Positions 24,881 through 33,976 are shown, counted from the first letter of the stretch. The stretch: 64,000 bases of DNA from Holophagaceae bacterium (GCA_016722505.1 JADKJH010000001.1:1240001-1304000); one strand, 5' to 3'. Translations and numbers: made by a program. The notes: generated by a model not told the origin, from the letters alone.

Positions 24881-26569
24881 ATGAGCCTATTGAATTGGCG
24901 CACTTGGCTCTTCGCGATCCCCCTCGCGTTTTTGGTAGGTTGCACCACGGTGAACTCCAACGAGGGCACCGTGACAGTGACAATCCAAGGGCAGTTTGAA
25001 AAGCGGACACTGACCCCTTCTGGCTTTGGGCCTACTACCACCACTTTGCCCATCCGCCACTCCTATGCGGAAGTGCGCCAGGCCAACGGAGATGCGCTCA
25101 TCGCTTCGGGCTACCTGGGCAAGGAAGGGGTGGCAACCCTAGACGTGACCCCCGGCACCCAGCTTTACGCCATTATTTACGCCGACTACGAGGCACTTGT
25201 TAACCCAACTGATACAGTTTTTTTCATGCGGGGAGGCGTGTTGAAACGCGCCTATGGCACCACACCGACTAGTTCTGGTTACTCTCCAAGAAGAGACGAA
25301 TGGACAGTCACCAGTGATACCGTGACGGTCAATTCCTCCGGCACACTCACGGTCACCGCTACTGCTGCGAGTCGCATTGCGGGCGCTTTCAACATCAATG
25401 ATCAGATGCTGACCCAAGGGTTAGCGCTCTCTAGCCTTGATCCAACCCTTCGTCTGCCTAATCTCTTCACCTATTGGACAACCAGTTCTAATCCGGGCGA
25501 TCAATCACGAAACTATCCCACGGTCTTGCAGGACGCGAGCAACAAGGTCATTACCCATGATGGTAGGGCTGTTTTTATTCAAAGCCTGAATGGCCTCCAG
25601 GGCGGGGGAGCAGATACAGAAACCGATGAATGGGACGATGGTGTGATCCAGGAGAACAGCGCCCACATGCTGTTTGCGGACTACAGCTTGAAGTCAGACG
25701 GCTCCAGCTCTCTGTCTCTGCTTCGTCGGGACAACGATAACGTTCAAGTGGCCCGCTATGACTATCAAAGCGAGAGCACCGTTGCCTTCGTGGGTGGATT
25801 CTGCGATTTCCTGGCGGGTGCTCTGCGTAACAATCCACTCCTGCTGAACAGCTACGTAAGCGGAAGCGGCCAGCAAGTGGAGACTTTCGATCTGAGATTG
25901 CACAATCAAGTGACTAGTGCTGTGCGTTCAGAATTTACCCGTGGATCGATCGCTGTGTCCCTCTGGGGGATTTGGCAGAATGCACTGGGGGGCAGCACCA
26001 GCGGGCTTCAAACCATGTGGCAAGCCGTTTGGACCGACACCCCGTCGGCCCCAAAGGACGGTACCGGGGAATATAACGGCGGAGCCCTCGGCTGCTATCC
26101 CACATATCTGCAGGGTGTGAAGAATCGCGCCAATACCAGTGCTTGGCCCGCTATTGTGGCCCAATTGGCTCTGGAGGACATCCGAGAACCAAACCCTGGT
26201 TATTTTACGACCACCGCCCTTTGGCAGACCCGCACGAGTGTACCCTTCACGGTCACGGGTAGCCTACAAACCTATGCCAATGGCCTGGGAATCTACTACG
26301 ACCGAAACCAAAGCCAGGCCTACCGATTCACACAGTCCTTGGAGGGCTCGCGCACTATCACCATGACCCCAACAGGTGGACAGGATTTCTGGGTCGAGGT
26401 TCTAGGGCCCGGTAATCCGGGTGGAGTGTGGGCATCCAGCACCGATGGCGGCGTGGGTACACGGTCTTTCACCACGGTTGCTTTACCTGTTGGTGTTTAC
26501 ACCGTGCGGGTCAGGGCTGGCAATACCACCGCAACGGGAAGCTTTGGATACACCCTATCGGTACAGTAG
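24881..26569 (+). CDS. Large lipoprotein of unknown function
   Basis: A 562-residue secreted lipoprotein: the signal peptide ends in the lipobox LVGC (Cys near residue 21). The N-terminal about 130 residues are strand-rich and Thr-rich (TVTVTIQGQF), possibly an Ig- or carboxypeptidase-regulatory-like fold. The middle (about 190-440) has mixed helices and contains paired cysteines. The last about 100 residues (SVPFTVTGSLQTYANGL to the end) look like a bacterial pre-peptidase C-terminal type beta sandwich (YRFTQSLEG, VYTVRVRAG). I see no catalytic motif. GGAGG lies five bases before ATG 24881. It is a single-gene unit ending nine bases from a convergent gene. Confidence 0.75.
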   Translation: MSLLNWRTWLFAIPLAFLVGCTTVNSNEGTVTVTIQGQFEKRTLTPSGFGPTTTTLPIRHSYAEVRQANGDALIASGYLGKEGVATLDVTPGTQLYAIIYADYEALVNPTDTVFFMRGGVLKRAYGTTPTSSGYSPRRDEWTVTSDTVTVNSSGTLTVTATAASRIAGAFNINDQMLTQGLALSSLDPTLRLPNLFTYWTTSSNPGDQSRNYPTVLQDASNKVITHDGRAVFIQSLNGLQGGGADTETDEWDDGVIQENSAHMLFADYSLKSDGSSSLSLLRRDNDNVQVARYDYQSESTVAFVGGFCDFLAGALRNNPLLLNSYVSGSGQQVETFDLRLHNQVTSAVRSEFTRGSIAVSLWGIWQNALGGSTSGLQTMWQAVWTDTPSAPKDGTGEYNGGALGCYPTYLQGVKNRANTSAWPAIVAQLALEDIREPNPGYFTTTALWQTRTSVPFTVTGSLQTYANGLGIYYDRNQSQAYRFTQSLEGSRTITMTPTGGQDFWVEVLGPGNPGGVWASSTDGGVGTRSFTTVALPVGVYTVRVRAGNTTATGSFGYTLSVQ

Positions 26570-26578
26570 GCTACCGAA

Positions 26579-26779
26579 TCAGCCCCCGCCCACCAGCCGC
26601 ACCACCTCCAGCCGATCTCCATCTTTCAACAACGTGGCTGTGTGCTCGGCCTTGCGGATCACTTCGCCATTCAGCTCCACCGCGGAGCCGAAGGCTGGCA
26701 GCTGCAGCCAGCCCGCCAGCTCCGCAACGGTGGATAGGGCAGGGGCTTGTGTTTCCTGTCCGTTGATGAACAGTTGCAT
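26579..26779 (-). CDS. thiS: Sulfur carrier protein ThiS-like
   Basis: A 66-residue ubiquitin-fold sulfur carrier: MQLFINGQE start, LKDGDRLEVVRLVGGG end. The terminal Gly-Gly(-Gly) is the site of adenylation and thiocarboxylation in ThiS/MoaD-type carriers. Its ATG shares one base with the stop of the Cys/Met PLP enzyme gene (TAATG), so the two are translationally coupled. No thiF, thiG or moeB is nearby. ThiS in thiamine thiazole synthesis is the default call, but its coupling to a Cys/Met enzyme makes a role in sulfur amino acid synthesis worth considering. Confidence 0.82.
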   Translation of the reverse strand: MQLFINGQETQAPALSTVAELAGWLQLPAFGSAVELNGEVIRKAEHTATLLKDGDRLEVVRLVGGG

Positions 26780-27972
26780 TATTTCAATCCGGTGGCCTGG
26801 AAGCCCCGTTCCAGATCCGCCAGCAGGTCCGGCTGGTCCTCGATTCCAACCGAGAAGCGGAGCAGGCCGTCGGTGATGCCCAGGCGGGCTTTCACTTCCG
26901 GAGCCGTGCGCAGGTGGCTCATGGAGGCTGGGTGTTGGATCAGACTTTCCACGCCGCCCAAGGAGACACCCCGGGTAATCACTTCCAGCGATTCACAAAA
27001 GCGTTTTCCCGCATCCAATCCACCCCGCAGCTCGAAGCCCAGCATCGCGCCGAAGCCACCTTCCATCTGTTGTTTGGCGACCAGATGGCCGGAATGACTA
27101 GGCAGCCCCGGATAATCCACCCGCGCCACCGCATTTTGCCAAAGCAGCCATTGGGCCAAGCTTTGAGCGTTATCGCAGGCACGGCGCATCCTCAGCGGCA
27201 GCGTCTTGAGTCCGCGGTGCAGCAACCAGGCCGCCATGGGGTCCAATGTCGGGCCTTGTAGCTTGGCAACCTGCCAGCATGCCACCACATCGGCATCTTT
27301 TCCCGCGATGACTCCGGCGGTAAGATCCGAGTGCCCCCCTAGGTACTTCGTCGCGCTGCTCACACTCAGGTCTATGCCCAAAGCGCAGGGTTTGGTGAGC
27401 ACCGGGCTTGCGAACGTATTGTCCGCTACGGTACGGATGCCGTGTTTCTGCCCCAGGCTCGCTATAGCCGCCAGGTCGGTAATGGCCAGGGTGGGGTTGG
27501 ACGGAGTTTCGACCCAGATCATCGCTGATTCCGGGCGGATGGCCGCCTCCCATTCCGCCGTGTCCAGCGTGTTTTGAACCCAAGTGATTTGGATCCCCCG
27601 CCGGGCCTCCCAGCGCTTCATCAGTTGTTCGGTGCCAAGATACATGGCCGCCGGCGCGATGATATGATCCCCATCTTTGAGCATGGCTTCGAGCAAAGTC
27701 GAAAAGGCGCTCATCCCAGAGCTGGTGATCAGGGCGCGGTCGGTGCTCTCCAGGGAGGCGATGACGGCCTCCACCTCACTGAAATTGGGGTTGCCCCAAC
27801 GTGTATAAAAATTGGGGGGTTCCACGCTGGCGGAGAATTCAGCGCCTTCGGCATTATCCATGAGCTGGAACACCGAGGTCTGAAAGATGGGGGTTGTCAC
27901 AGCGCGGGTAGGATTGTGCTGCTTCCCCGCGTGGATGGCGGTGGTGGTGGGTCCCCAGGTATGTTCGGACAT
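26779..27972 (-). CDS. Cys/Met metabolism PLP enzyme (gamma-synthase/lyase type)
   Basis: A 397-residue fold-type I PLP enzyme of the MetB/MetC/MetZ/MegL family. Recognisable parts are AIHAGKQHNPTRAVTTPIFQTSVF, YTRWGNPNFSEVE, the PLP-ring stacking Tyr in MYLGTEQL, and the Schiff-base Lys in SSATKYLGGHSD (near residue 208). It could be cystathionine gamma-synthase, O-succinyl/acetylhomoserine sulfhydrylase or methionine gamma-lyase; these are hard to tell apart by eye. Coupling to a ThiS-like carrier hints at use of protein-bound sulfide. Start ATG 27972. Confidence 0.85.
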   Translation of the reverse strand: MSEHTWGPTTTAIHAGKQHNPTRAVTTPIFQTSVFQLMDNAEGAEFSASVEPPNFYTRWGNPNFSEVEAVIASLESTDRALITSSGMSAFSTLLEAMLKDGDHIIAPAAMYLGTEQLMKRWEARRGIQITWVQNTLDTAEWEAAIRPESAMIWVETPSNPTLAITDLAAIASLGQKHGIRTVADNTFASPVLTKPCALGIDLSVSSATKYLGGHSDLTAGVIAGKDADVVACWQVAKLQGPTLDPMAAWLLHRGLKTLPLRMRRACDNAQSLAQWLLWQNAVARVDYPGLPSHSGHLVAKQQMEGGFGAMLGFELRGGLDAGKRFCESLEVITRGVSLGGVESLIQHPASMSHLRTAPEVKARLGITDGLLRFSVGIEDQPDLLADLERGFQATGLK

Positions 27973-27999
27973 GGTCAGCCTCAGCCCTCCAGCATAGGC

Positions 28000-28323
28000 C
28001 TAGTGCTTCCAGAACACGATGGCCAAGGCCACAACCACAAGGATGATCAACACCACAAACCGCCAAAGGGTCGGCGCCGCATCATGGATATCAACCGTTC
28101 GGCCCGCGGGGTCGTTGAGCGCCGCTCGGGTGAGATCATCCTCGGGCGTATCGCTGGGTGGGTTCGGGGCTGGGAAAAGCGGTTCTTCAACTTGACCAAA
28201 GATGATGCGGTGAAAGCTGTCCTGGGGGTGGACCTCCAGAATCTCCGGCTCTTCCGTCCCATCCACAGCCGCCGGAATACCGGCGTCGGAGGGGGTCTCG
28301 GGACTATTCGGTTCATTTGGCAA
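28000..28323 (-). CDS. Small C-terminally anchored membrane protein
   Basis: A 107-residue protein, acidic and Pro-rich over residues 1-85 and ending in a single hydrophobic helix (FVVLIILVVVALAIVFW) and KH. This is the layout of a tail-anchored protein with a cytoplasmic domain. Start TTG 28323 is supported by GGAGG six bases upstream inside the end of gatB; the two frames overlap by eleven bases. No family recognised. Co-transcription with gatB is likely. Confidence 0.65.
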   Translation of the reverse strand: MPNEPNSPETPSDAGIPAAVDGTEEPEILEVHPQDSFHRIIFGQVEEPLFPAPNPPSDTPEDDLTRAALNDPAGRTVDIHDAAPTLWRFVVLIILVVVALAIVFWKH

Positions 28324-29767
28324 AGGTGGCCTCCAGAATCTCGTTCACCAGCTGCGGGTTGACTTTGCCTTTTCCGGCCTTCATGACCTGGCCCACAAAG
28401 AAACCTTTCAGTTTTTCGTTCCCGGCCTTTAATTGGGCCAGCTGTTCAGGATGGGCCCTGAGCACCCCCTGCACCAGTGTTTCAATGGCCACCTGGTCCG
28501 AAACCTGAGCCAGTCCATTTTGATCAACAATCTGCTGGGGGGTTCCCTCGCCCTTTAACATCGCGGGAAAAACCGCTTCTTTGGCGGTGTTCAGATTGAT
28601 GGTCTTCGCTTCCACAAGCTGAATAAGCTGCGCCAGATGCGCCTCGCTCAGGCCCAGGCGCTCGATATCCCGCCCTGTATCGTTGAGGGTGCGGCTTACC
28701 TCACCCAGCATCCAGTTTGCGGCCTGCTTGCCATTCGAGGCTTTCGCCACGGCTTCAAAATAGTCGGCGAAGGCGCGGCTCTGAAGCAGCATTCCAGCCT
28801 CGTACTCCGTCAGGCCATATTCCTGCACGATGCGGTCCCGGCGCGCTTCTGGCAGTTCTGGCAACGTCTTTTCCACTTCGGAAATTTCCTCAGCGGTGAT
28901 GATCAGCGCTGGAAGGTCGGGCTCCGGGAAAAAGCGGTAGTCCATGGCCGCTTCTTTGGTGCGCTGGGATCTCGTCTCGCCTTTATCGGCGTCCCACCCC
29001 CGTGTTTCCTGGGTGAAGGTCTCGCCCTTTTCAAGCAGCTCGATTTGACGGCTTGTTTCGTGTTCGATGGCCAGCTTCACGTTGCGGAACGAGTTGAGAT
29101 TTTTTACCTCCACCCTGGTTCCAAAGGTATCGTTTCCAACCAGGCGGACACTCACGTTCGCGTCGCAGCGGAAGGAGCCCTCCTCCATGCTGCCGTCGCA
29201 AATGCCCAAGAACACCACCAGCCGATGCAAGGCTTTCAGGTAGCCGTAGGCCTCGTCTGCGGATCGCAGGTCTGGTCCGCCCACGATTTCCAACAGCGGT
29301 ACGCCCGCTCGATTCAGGTCCACATAGGTGGCTTTGTCGGACAATTCGTGATTGCTTTTGCCGGCATCTTCTTCCAGGTGTGCCCGCTCGATCCGGATGC
29401 CCACGGGAATCGCGCTGCCTCGGACTTCGGCATCCCCCGCAATGGTGACCCGACCTTCCTCAACCACGGCCACGGGTCCCTGGGTGATCTGGTAGCCCTT
29501 GGGCAGATCGGGGTAGAAGTATTGTTTGCGGTAGAAAATGGATTTCGGTTGGATACGGGCCCCAAGCGACAGGCCTAGGGCTATAGCCATCCGCACGGCT
29601 TCCTTGTTGAGAACCGGCAGGGCTCCGGGCAGGCCGAGGCAGACGGGGCAAGTGTGGGCGTTGGGGACCCCTCCGTACTCATTCCGGCAGGCGCAAAACA
29701 TCTTGGACTTGGTCAAGAGCTGTACGTGGACTTCCAAACCGATGACCGCTTCATAACCAGGTTTCAT
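28313..29767 (-). CDS. gatB: Asp-tRNA(Asn)/Glu-tRNA(Gln) amidotransferase subunit B
   Basis: A 484-residue GatB: YEAVIGLEVHVQLLTKSKMFC, CPVCLGLPGALPVLN, the zinc-type cysteines near residues 26-45, and the signature DANVSVR near residue 205. The C-terminal YqeY-like tail (about 400-480) binds tRNA. It is the kinase/tRNA-binding subunit that, with GatA and GatC, converts misacylated Glu-tRNA(Gln) or Asp-tRNA(Asn). GGAG is six bases before ATG 29767. gatA and gatC are not in the window. Confidence 0.95.
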   Translation of the reverse strand: MKPGYEAVIGLEVHVQLLTKSKMFCACRNEYGGVPNAHTCPVCLGLPGALPVLNKEAVRMAIALGLSLGARIQPKSIFYRKQYFYPDLPKGYQITQGPVAVVEEGRVTIAGDAEVRGSAIPVGIRIERAHLEEDAGKSNHELSDKATYVDLNRAGVPLLEIVGGPDLRSADEAYGYLKALHRLVVFLGICDGSMEEGSFRCDANVSVRLVGNDTFGTRVEVKNLNSFRNVKLAIEHETSRQIELLEKGETFTQETRGWDADKGETRSQRTKEAAMDYRFFPEPDLPALIITAEEISEVEKTLPELPEARRDRIVQEYGLTEYEAGMLLQSRAFADYFEAVAKASNGKQAANWMLGEVSRTLNDTGRDIERLGLSEAHLAQLIQLVEAKTINLNTAKEAVFPAMLKGEGTPQQIVDQNGLAQVSDQVAIETLVQGVLRAHPEQLAQLKAGNEKLKGFFVGQVMKAGKGKVNPQLVNEILEATFAK

Positions 29768-29824
29768 GCATCACTCCGACTCCAAATTATGCGCTAGAAG
29801 GAGGCGGCAGCCCTTTCCCTGGTT

Positions 29825-31129
29825 TCACTTTCCAAGACAGAATCCACCGAACACTTGATCAAGGGCCGATTCCGCCCGGTCCTCCCCGGTGAGCGCCGCC
29901 AAGAGCCCCCACATTCCCTGCAGCGTTGAGGCCACCACTTCGGGCGGGCAACCGGATTCCAAGCGGAAGAAAAGCTCTTGTTGGGCTATCAGCTCTTCTA
30001 AAAGCTCCCGCTGTCGGGCCGTGGCCATGGCGCCCAGGCAGGCTTCGGGACTAAGGTCCCCCAGAAAGCGTTCGATCAGGGCCTCTTGTAAGCTCACGAG
30101 ATCACCCTTGATCGCGGAAACAACAGGTCCTTCAGATACCTGCGCCGGCAGATCGCCCATGGTGCGCACTTGAAGCACCTTCCCCTCGAAGGGCGCCAAG
30201 CGCTCCAAAATTCCCGCATCGGCCTCCCGGTCGGTAGCGGGAACCAGATGCAGGATCAAGTCCGCTTGCTCCAGCACGGCATGCACGCGCGCCACGCCGA
30301 GGCGCTCGATGGGCTCCACGGTGTCCCGGAGACCCGCCGTATCAAAAAGCGAGAGTGGCAGTCCAGCCCATTCGGTACGGATTTCCAATACATCCCGCGT
30401 GGTCCCCGGTATCTCTGTGACTATGGCGCGATCCTCTCCGGCCAAAGCGTTGAACAGCGTGCTTTTCCCCGCATTGGGGCGACCCACAAGCGCCAACTTG
30501 ATGCCATCCCGCAGCCAACGGGCTGCCCCGGCCCGGTGCTGTTCCACATGGAACACTTCATGAAGCCTTATCATTTCTTGTTTTAAATCATCAAAGCCAA
30601 GAATGATTCCTTCTTCCTCTCCATAATCCACGGCAGCCTCGGCACGGGCCATCCACGGCGAGATCCGGGCTTTGGTTTCGGAAATCCAAGCTGGCAATGC
30701 ACCTTGACGACCCTGGGCTTGTCGGAGCTGTTGGTCGGTGCTGGCACCGATGAGGTCCCGGAGCGCTTCTGTTTCGAGGAGGGTTTGTTTACCGTTGAGC
30801 AAGGCGCGGCGCGTGAATTCCCCGGGTTCGGCCAGGCGGACGCCGAGTTTGCCCAGGTGGTCTAGGAAGCGGCGCACTAACAGCGGGTTCCCGTGAAGCT
30901 GAAACTCGACGATGTCCTCGCCGGTGTAGCTCGCCGGGGCCGGAAAAAAGAGCACCAGGGCCTGCTCACGATAGCCATCCCAGGCCAGGTAGCGAAGCGT
31001 CGCGACGCGCGCGCGTGGCAGTTTCACGAAGGGCGCTAGAACATCGGCCAGGTTCTGCCCAGAGACCCGGACCACAGCCACGGCGCTGGGAAACAGGGGT
31101 GTGGCTGGCGCGCAGATGGGCTCGGACAT
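29825..31129 (-). CDS. mnmE: tRNA modification GTPase MnmE
   Basis: A 434-residue MnmE. The N-terminal folate-binding domain (AVAVVRVSGQNL...GEDIVEFQLHGNP) is followed by a helical domain with the inserted G domain (GRPNAGKSTLFNALAG, IPGTTRDVLE, LFDTAGLRD). The protein ends FGGFCLGK, matching the FCIGK end needed for U34 modification. With MnmG it installs (c)mnm5 groups on wobble uridine. ATG 31129 shares one base with the stop of the khpB-like gene. A parS-like 16-mer lies within the coding sequence at 30540-30555. Confidence 0.95.
   Translation of the reverse strand: MSEPICAPATPLFPSAVAVVRVSGQNLADVLAPFVKLPRARVATLRYLAWDGYREQALVLFFPAPASYTGEDIVEFQLHGNPLLVRRFLDHLGKLGVRLAEPGEFTRRALLNGKQTLLETEALRDLIGASTDQQLRQAQGRQGALPAWISETKARISPWMARAEAAVDYGEEEGIILGFDDLKQEMIRLHEVFHVEQHRAGAARWLRDGIKLALVGRPNAGKSTLFNALAGEDRAIVTEIPGTTRDVLEIRTEWAGLPLSLFDTAGLRDTVEPIERLGVARVHAVLEQADLILHLVPATDREADAGILERLAPFEGKVLQVRTMGDLPAQVSEGPVVSAIKGDLVSLQEALIERFLGDLSPEACLGAMATARQRELLEELIAQQELFFRLESGCPPEVVASTLQGMWGLLAALTGEDRAESALDQVFGGFCLGK
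30540..30555. promoter_or_regulatory. parS-like centromere site 2 (inside mnmE)
   Basis: TGTTCCACATGGAACA has a single difference from TGTTCCACGTGGAACA and keeps the palindromic outer halves. It is read through in frame by mnmE (residues FHVEQ), as expected for a parS site tolerated inside a coding sequence. About 3.4 kb left of dnaA. Confidence 0.7.
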
Positions 31130-31596
31130 CAGGCGTTTCGAAAGACCTTCAGCGTCTTGATGTGGCCAATCCCCTCGCTCTCGGTGCTAAGGCCCGGAAC
31201 CGCTGAAATGGTCAGGTGGACCCAGCGCCGCTCCCGCGGGGTGAGTCCCGAAAGGGCGAAGCTGCCCAATTCCTTAGCCTTATCGGCAGCGAAGGCGGCC
31301 ATGGCCTTGAGTTCCTTCATTCGGAATAACCGCGTCCCCTGGGGGTCCAGATACGCGAGTTTGGAATCTTCCCGCTCGCCCTGGGCCTCGTGAACCAGGA
31401 ATTGCATCGCATCTATGGCAGCGCCCTTGTTGGCAGCCAACCATGATGTATCTTCCCCTTTGACGAGAATGCGGTTGGGGAACAGCGTCTCGTCGCCCGA
31501 GGGCTCAAAAATGGCTTCCACCTTGAGCCCCAGCTGGGCAGACCAGTGGATCACTTTTTCGGGAACGCTGTCGAGCGAGAGGGACGACTTACGCAT
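31129..31596 (-). CDS. R3H-domain RNA-binding protein, KhpB/Jag-like
   Basis: A 155-residue protein. Residues about 15-75 resemble the KH-like domain (PNRILVKGEDTSWLAANKGAAIDAMQFLVHEA); residues 90-150 form an R3H domain with PRERRWVHLTISAVPGL (Arg-x3-His). This is the KhpB/Jag/EloR arrangement and the gene sits at its usual place between yidC and mnmE. The N-terminal Jag domain seen in many KhpB proteins is absent. Start ATG 31596 is preceded by AGGAG at six bases. Confidence 0.82.
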   Translation of the reverse strand: MRKSSLSLDSVPEKVIHWSAQLGLKVEAIFEPSGDETLFPNRILVKGEDTSWLAANKGAAIDAMQFLVHEAQGEREDSKLAYLDPQGTRLFRMKELKAMAAFAADKAKELGSFALSGLTPRERRWVHLTISAVPGLSTESEGIGHIKTLKVFRNA

Positions 31597-31604
31597 GAAA
31601 ACTC

Positions 31605-33209
31605 CTAGGCCATGATTTCTTCGCCCACATAATTGCGCCTTAACCACCAAGTCTGGGCCAATCCCACGATGTTGAAAACGAAGTAGTAGAGGCAAAGCCC
31701 AGAGGGCATCGAGATGAAGAAAAAGGTCATCATGGCGGGCATTAGGAAAAGCATCATTTTCCGTTGGGCAGGATCCCCCACCGCGGGCGTCACCGCTTGC
31801 TGGGCAAGCATGGAGACACCTAGCAGCACCGGCAAGACGTAGTGGGGATCCTTGGCGGAGAGATCCGTGATCCAGCCCAGCCAGGGAGCGTGGCGTAGCT
31901 CGTAAACCGCATTCAGCATGGACCAGAGCGCGAAGAAGACCGGCATTTGCACGATGGCCGGAAGGCAACCACCCATGGGGTTGTGGTTGTTTTTCTTGTA
32001 GAGCGCCATGAGCTCTTTTTGCATTTCGGCTTTTTTGGTCATGTCGCCGCCGAACTTCTCGTACTTGGCCTGGAGGGCCTTCTGGTGCGGCTCGAAATCC
32101 TTCATGCGGAGCATGTTCATGGTGCTCTTGGTGTTCAAGGGCCAGAGCAAGAGCCGTAGCAATAGCGTGAAGAGAATGATGGCCCAGCCCCAATTGGGCA
32201 CAAAGCGGTGGATCCAATAAAGCACCAGGAAGAACAGCTTGGCGACGGCTCCGAAGAATCCGAAGTCCACAACCTCGGTGAAGGGTGCGCCAAAAGCCGC
32301 GAGTTGGCTGGTTTCCTTGGGGCCCAAGTAGAGTCGGGCCGTCAGGTTGCCATTCTTGTCTGGAGCAAGGTGATAGCCCCGTTCGTCTCGTTCGGTGAGG
32401 CGGGGGCTCACATCCCAAAGAGCCGCAAAGTAGTGTGTGCGTTGGGCCGAGGCGCCCTTTTCGATACCGGCATCCATTCCCAGAAGGCTTGCCGCTGGGG
32501 GCATTTCCTTGCGCTTGAAGCCAAGAAAGCTGAAGAAGGGGTCTTTCAGAACATCTGCCCAACCCACGGCGGTGATTGTCTTACCGTTGAGCGTGAAGAC
32601 GCGTCCCAGGGATTGGGCTTCCTGGATGTTCGCCGGCCGGTGGATCAGATCCAGATGGGTTCCCCGGCGGGTCGTCCAGTCCACCTCAATGTCAAAGCCC
32701 TTGTTGGGGATGGCATAGACAAGATGATCGCCTTCTTGGTTCTGGAAATGGACTTTCAGGCCGGTGGGCGTGGTTTCTTCGGTTACCGCCTGAAACTGGG
32801 TGTTAAGCACGCCACCAATGCCGGGGAAGGCCTTGGAGATCTCTTCCCCCTTCTCGTTCTTCGCCGCTTCATTGAAAAACTTGGTGTCGTCGTTCCACGT
32901 TGCCTGAACCAGGGCGCCATCTTCAACGCGCCACGTCAGGGTCAACAGCGAGGTCTTCACCGTGTGCGTGGCGGTGTTCGGCGCCGCTGCTGCCACATTC
33001 TGGGGCGCTGCCGTCCCGGGTGTCGGGGGCTTTTCCGCAGCCGGTGCGGCCTGGGGCGCTGCGGGACTGGCCACAGTGCCGACCGCGTTCGTAGCCGCGG
33101 TGTTGGCACTTGGCTTTGTGGGCGGATAGAGTTTCCCGACCACAAAGCTATAGCCCAGCAACAGGCCCATGCTCAGCACCACAAAAATCACTAGGTTTCT
33201 GTTTTTCAT
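31605..33209 (-). CDS. yidC: Membrane protein insertase YidC
   Basis: A 534-residue Gram-negative-type YidC. The N-terminal anchor (MKNRNLVIFVVLSMGLLLGYSFVV) is followed by an Ala/Pro-rich linker, the large periplasmic P2 domain (about 85-310) and the conserved five-helix core (from FFLVLYWIHRFVPNWGWAIILFTLLLR). The segment GGCLPAIVQMPVFFALWSML is typical. It inserts inner-membrane proteins with or without SecYEG. The presence of the P2 domain argues for a Gram-negative organism. Its stop precedes the khpB-like ATG by nine bases. Confidence 0.95.
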   Translation of the reverse strand: MKNRNLVIFVVLSMGLLLGYSFVVGKLYPPTKPSANTAATNAVGTVASPAAPQAAPAAEKPPTPGTAAPQNVAAAAPNTATHTVKTSLLTLTWRVEDGALVQATWNDDTKFFNEAAKNEKGEEISKAFPGIGGVLNTQFQAVTEETTPTGLKVHFQNQEGDHLVYAIPNKGFDIEVDWTTRRGTHLDLIHRPANIQEAQSLGRVFTLNGKTITAVGWADVLKDPFFSFLGFKRKEMPPAASLLGMDAGIEKGASAQRTHYFAALWDVSPRLTERDERGYHLAPDKNGNLTARLYLGPKETSQLAAFGAPFTEVVDFGFFGAVAKLFFLVLYWIHRFVPNWGWAIILFTLLLRLLLWPLNTKSTMNMLRMKDFEPHQKALQAKYEKFGGDMTKKAEMQKELMALYKKNNHNPMGGCLPAIVQMPVFFALWSMLNAVYELRHAPWLGWITDLSAKDPHYVLPVLLGVSMLAQQAVTPAVGDPAQRKMMLFLMPAMMTFFFISMPSGLCLYYFVFNIVGLAQTWWLRRNYVGEEIMA

Positions 33210-33215
33210 GAAGGT

Positions 33216-33620
33216 TTATCCCAACCGTGAAAGGGCCAGCCGGAGCTGGCCTTCGATGGCGGCGTAATCAGCGCGGCAACCCAGGGGAGATCCCTTGGTC
33301 GGGCGGACCCAGATGACCCAGGAGGATAGGTCCAAGCTTGGGCTATCGCCAAGAACCTTCAGAAGGGCCATGCGTGCTCGCCGTTTAAAACGATTGCGTT
33401 CCACCGCCTTCCCCGTGCGGCGGGGGGCATGGACAAGCAGCGAGGGTATACCCAACAAAGCCGCAGAAGGCGTGGGCAGGCGCCAGGCCCTGATATCCAG
33501 TATTTGCGGCACCCTTGCTTCTCCCGGTGCCGCCTGGGCGGTCAGGGAGCGCACGGCCACCGGCGCGGGCAGAACGTGGTCCAAGTGGCGAACAACACGG
33601 AAACGCTTGGCTATATACAT
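33216..33620 (-). CDS. rnpA: Ribonuclease P protein component
   Basis: A 134-residue basic protein with the RnpA signature RRTGKAVERNRFKRRAR (near residues 65-82) and an FRV-type start. It assists the catalytic RNA in 5' maturation of tRNA. It lies 19 bases after rpmH and just before yidC, the near-universal order. Start ATG 33620. An Ala/Pro-rich stretch at about residues 18-55 makes it a little longer than E. coli RnpA. Confidence 0.92.
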   Translation of the reverse strand: MYIAKRFRVVRHLDHVLPAPVAVRSLTAQAAPGEARVPQILDIRAWRLPTPSAALLGIPSLLVHAPRRTGKAVERNRFKRRARMALLKVLGDSPSLDLSSWVIWVRPTKGSPLGCRADYAAIEGQLRLALSRLG

Positions 33621-33639
33621 GCCGCCCGCGCGGACGCGA

Positions 33640-33774
33640 CTACAACGCCAGGACGTGGCGGCCCTTTGCTCGGCGGCGCTTCAGCACCATGCGGCCATTC
33701 TTGGTCTTCATGCGGGAAAGAAACCCGTGGGTCTTGGCACGGCGTCGGTTGTTTGGCTGAAAAGTGCGCTTCAT
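33640..33774 (-). CDS. rpmH: 50S ribosomal protein L34
   Basis: A 44-residue frame from ATG 33774 to TAG 33640-33642. It reads MKRTFQPNNRRRAKTHGF, then SRMKTKNGRMVLKRRRAKGR, the highly conserved L34 sequence. GAGGGTGG lies upstream of the ATG. It is the first gene of the leftward rpmH-rnpA-yidC block and shares its promoter region with the divergent dnaA. Confidence 0.97.
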   Translation of the reverse strand: MKRTFQPNNRRRAKTHGFLSRMKTKNGRMVLKRRRAKGRHVLAL

Positions 33775-33976
33775 AATCCACCCTCGTGGCTCACGGCCTA
33801 AACGAGGCCGCGGGCGAACCTTCGAGTCTATTGGGAAACCGGTTAATTCTCAATGCATTTTTCTCTGGCTTTAGGGCGGTGCTAGAGTATCCACGCCGCC
33901 TTAATGGTTTTTTGGCCCACAGAAGCCAGCCCATCGTTTCACTGCGGAATTTAGCGCGCTTTCCTATGGGTGAGTC
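33775..33976. other. rpmH-dnaA divergent promoter region
   Basis: Two hundred bases between rpmH and dnaA must hold both promoters. One DnaA-box-like 9-mer, GTATCCACG (33887-33895), matches TTATCCACA at seven positions, which could serve dnaA autoregulation. No dense box cluster was found. Confidence 0.4.
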
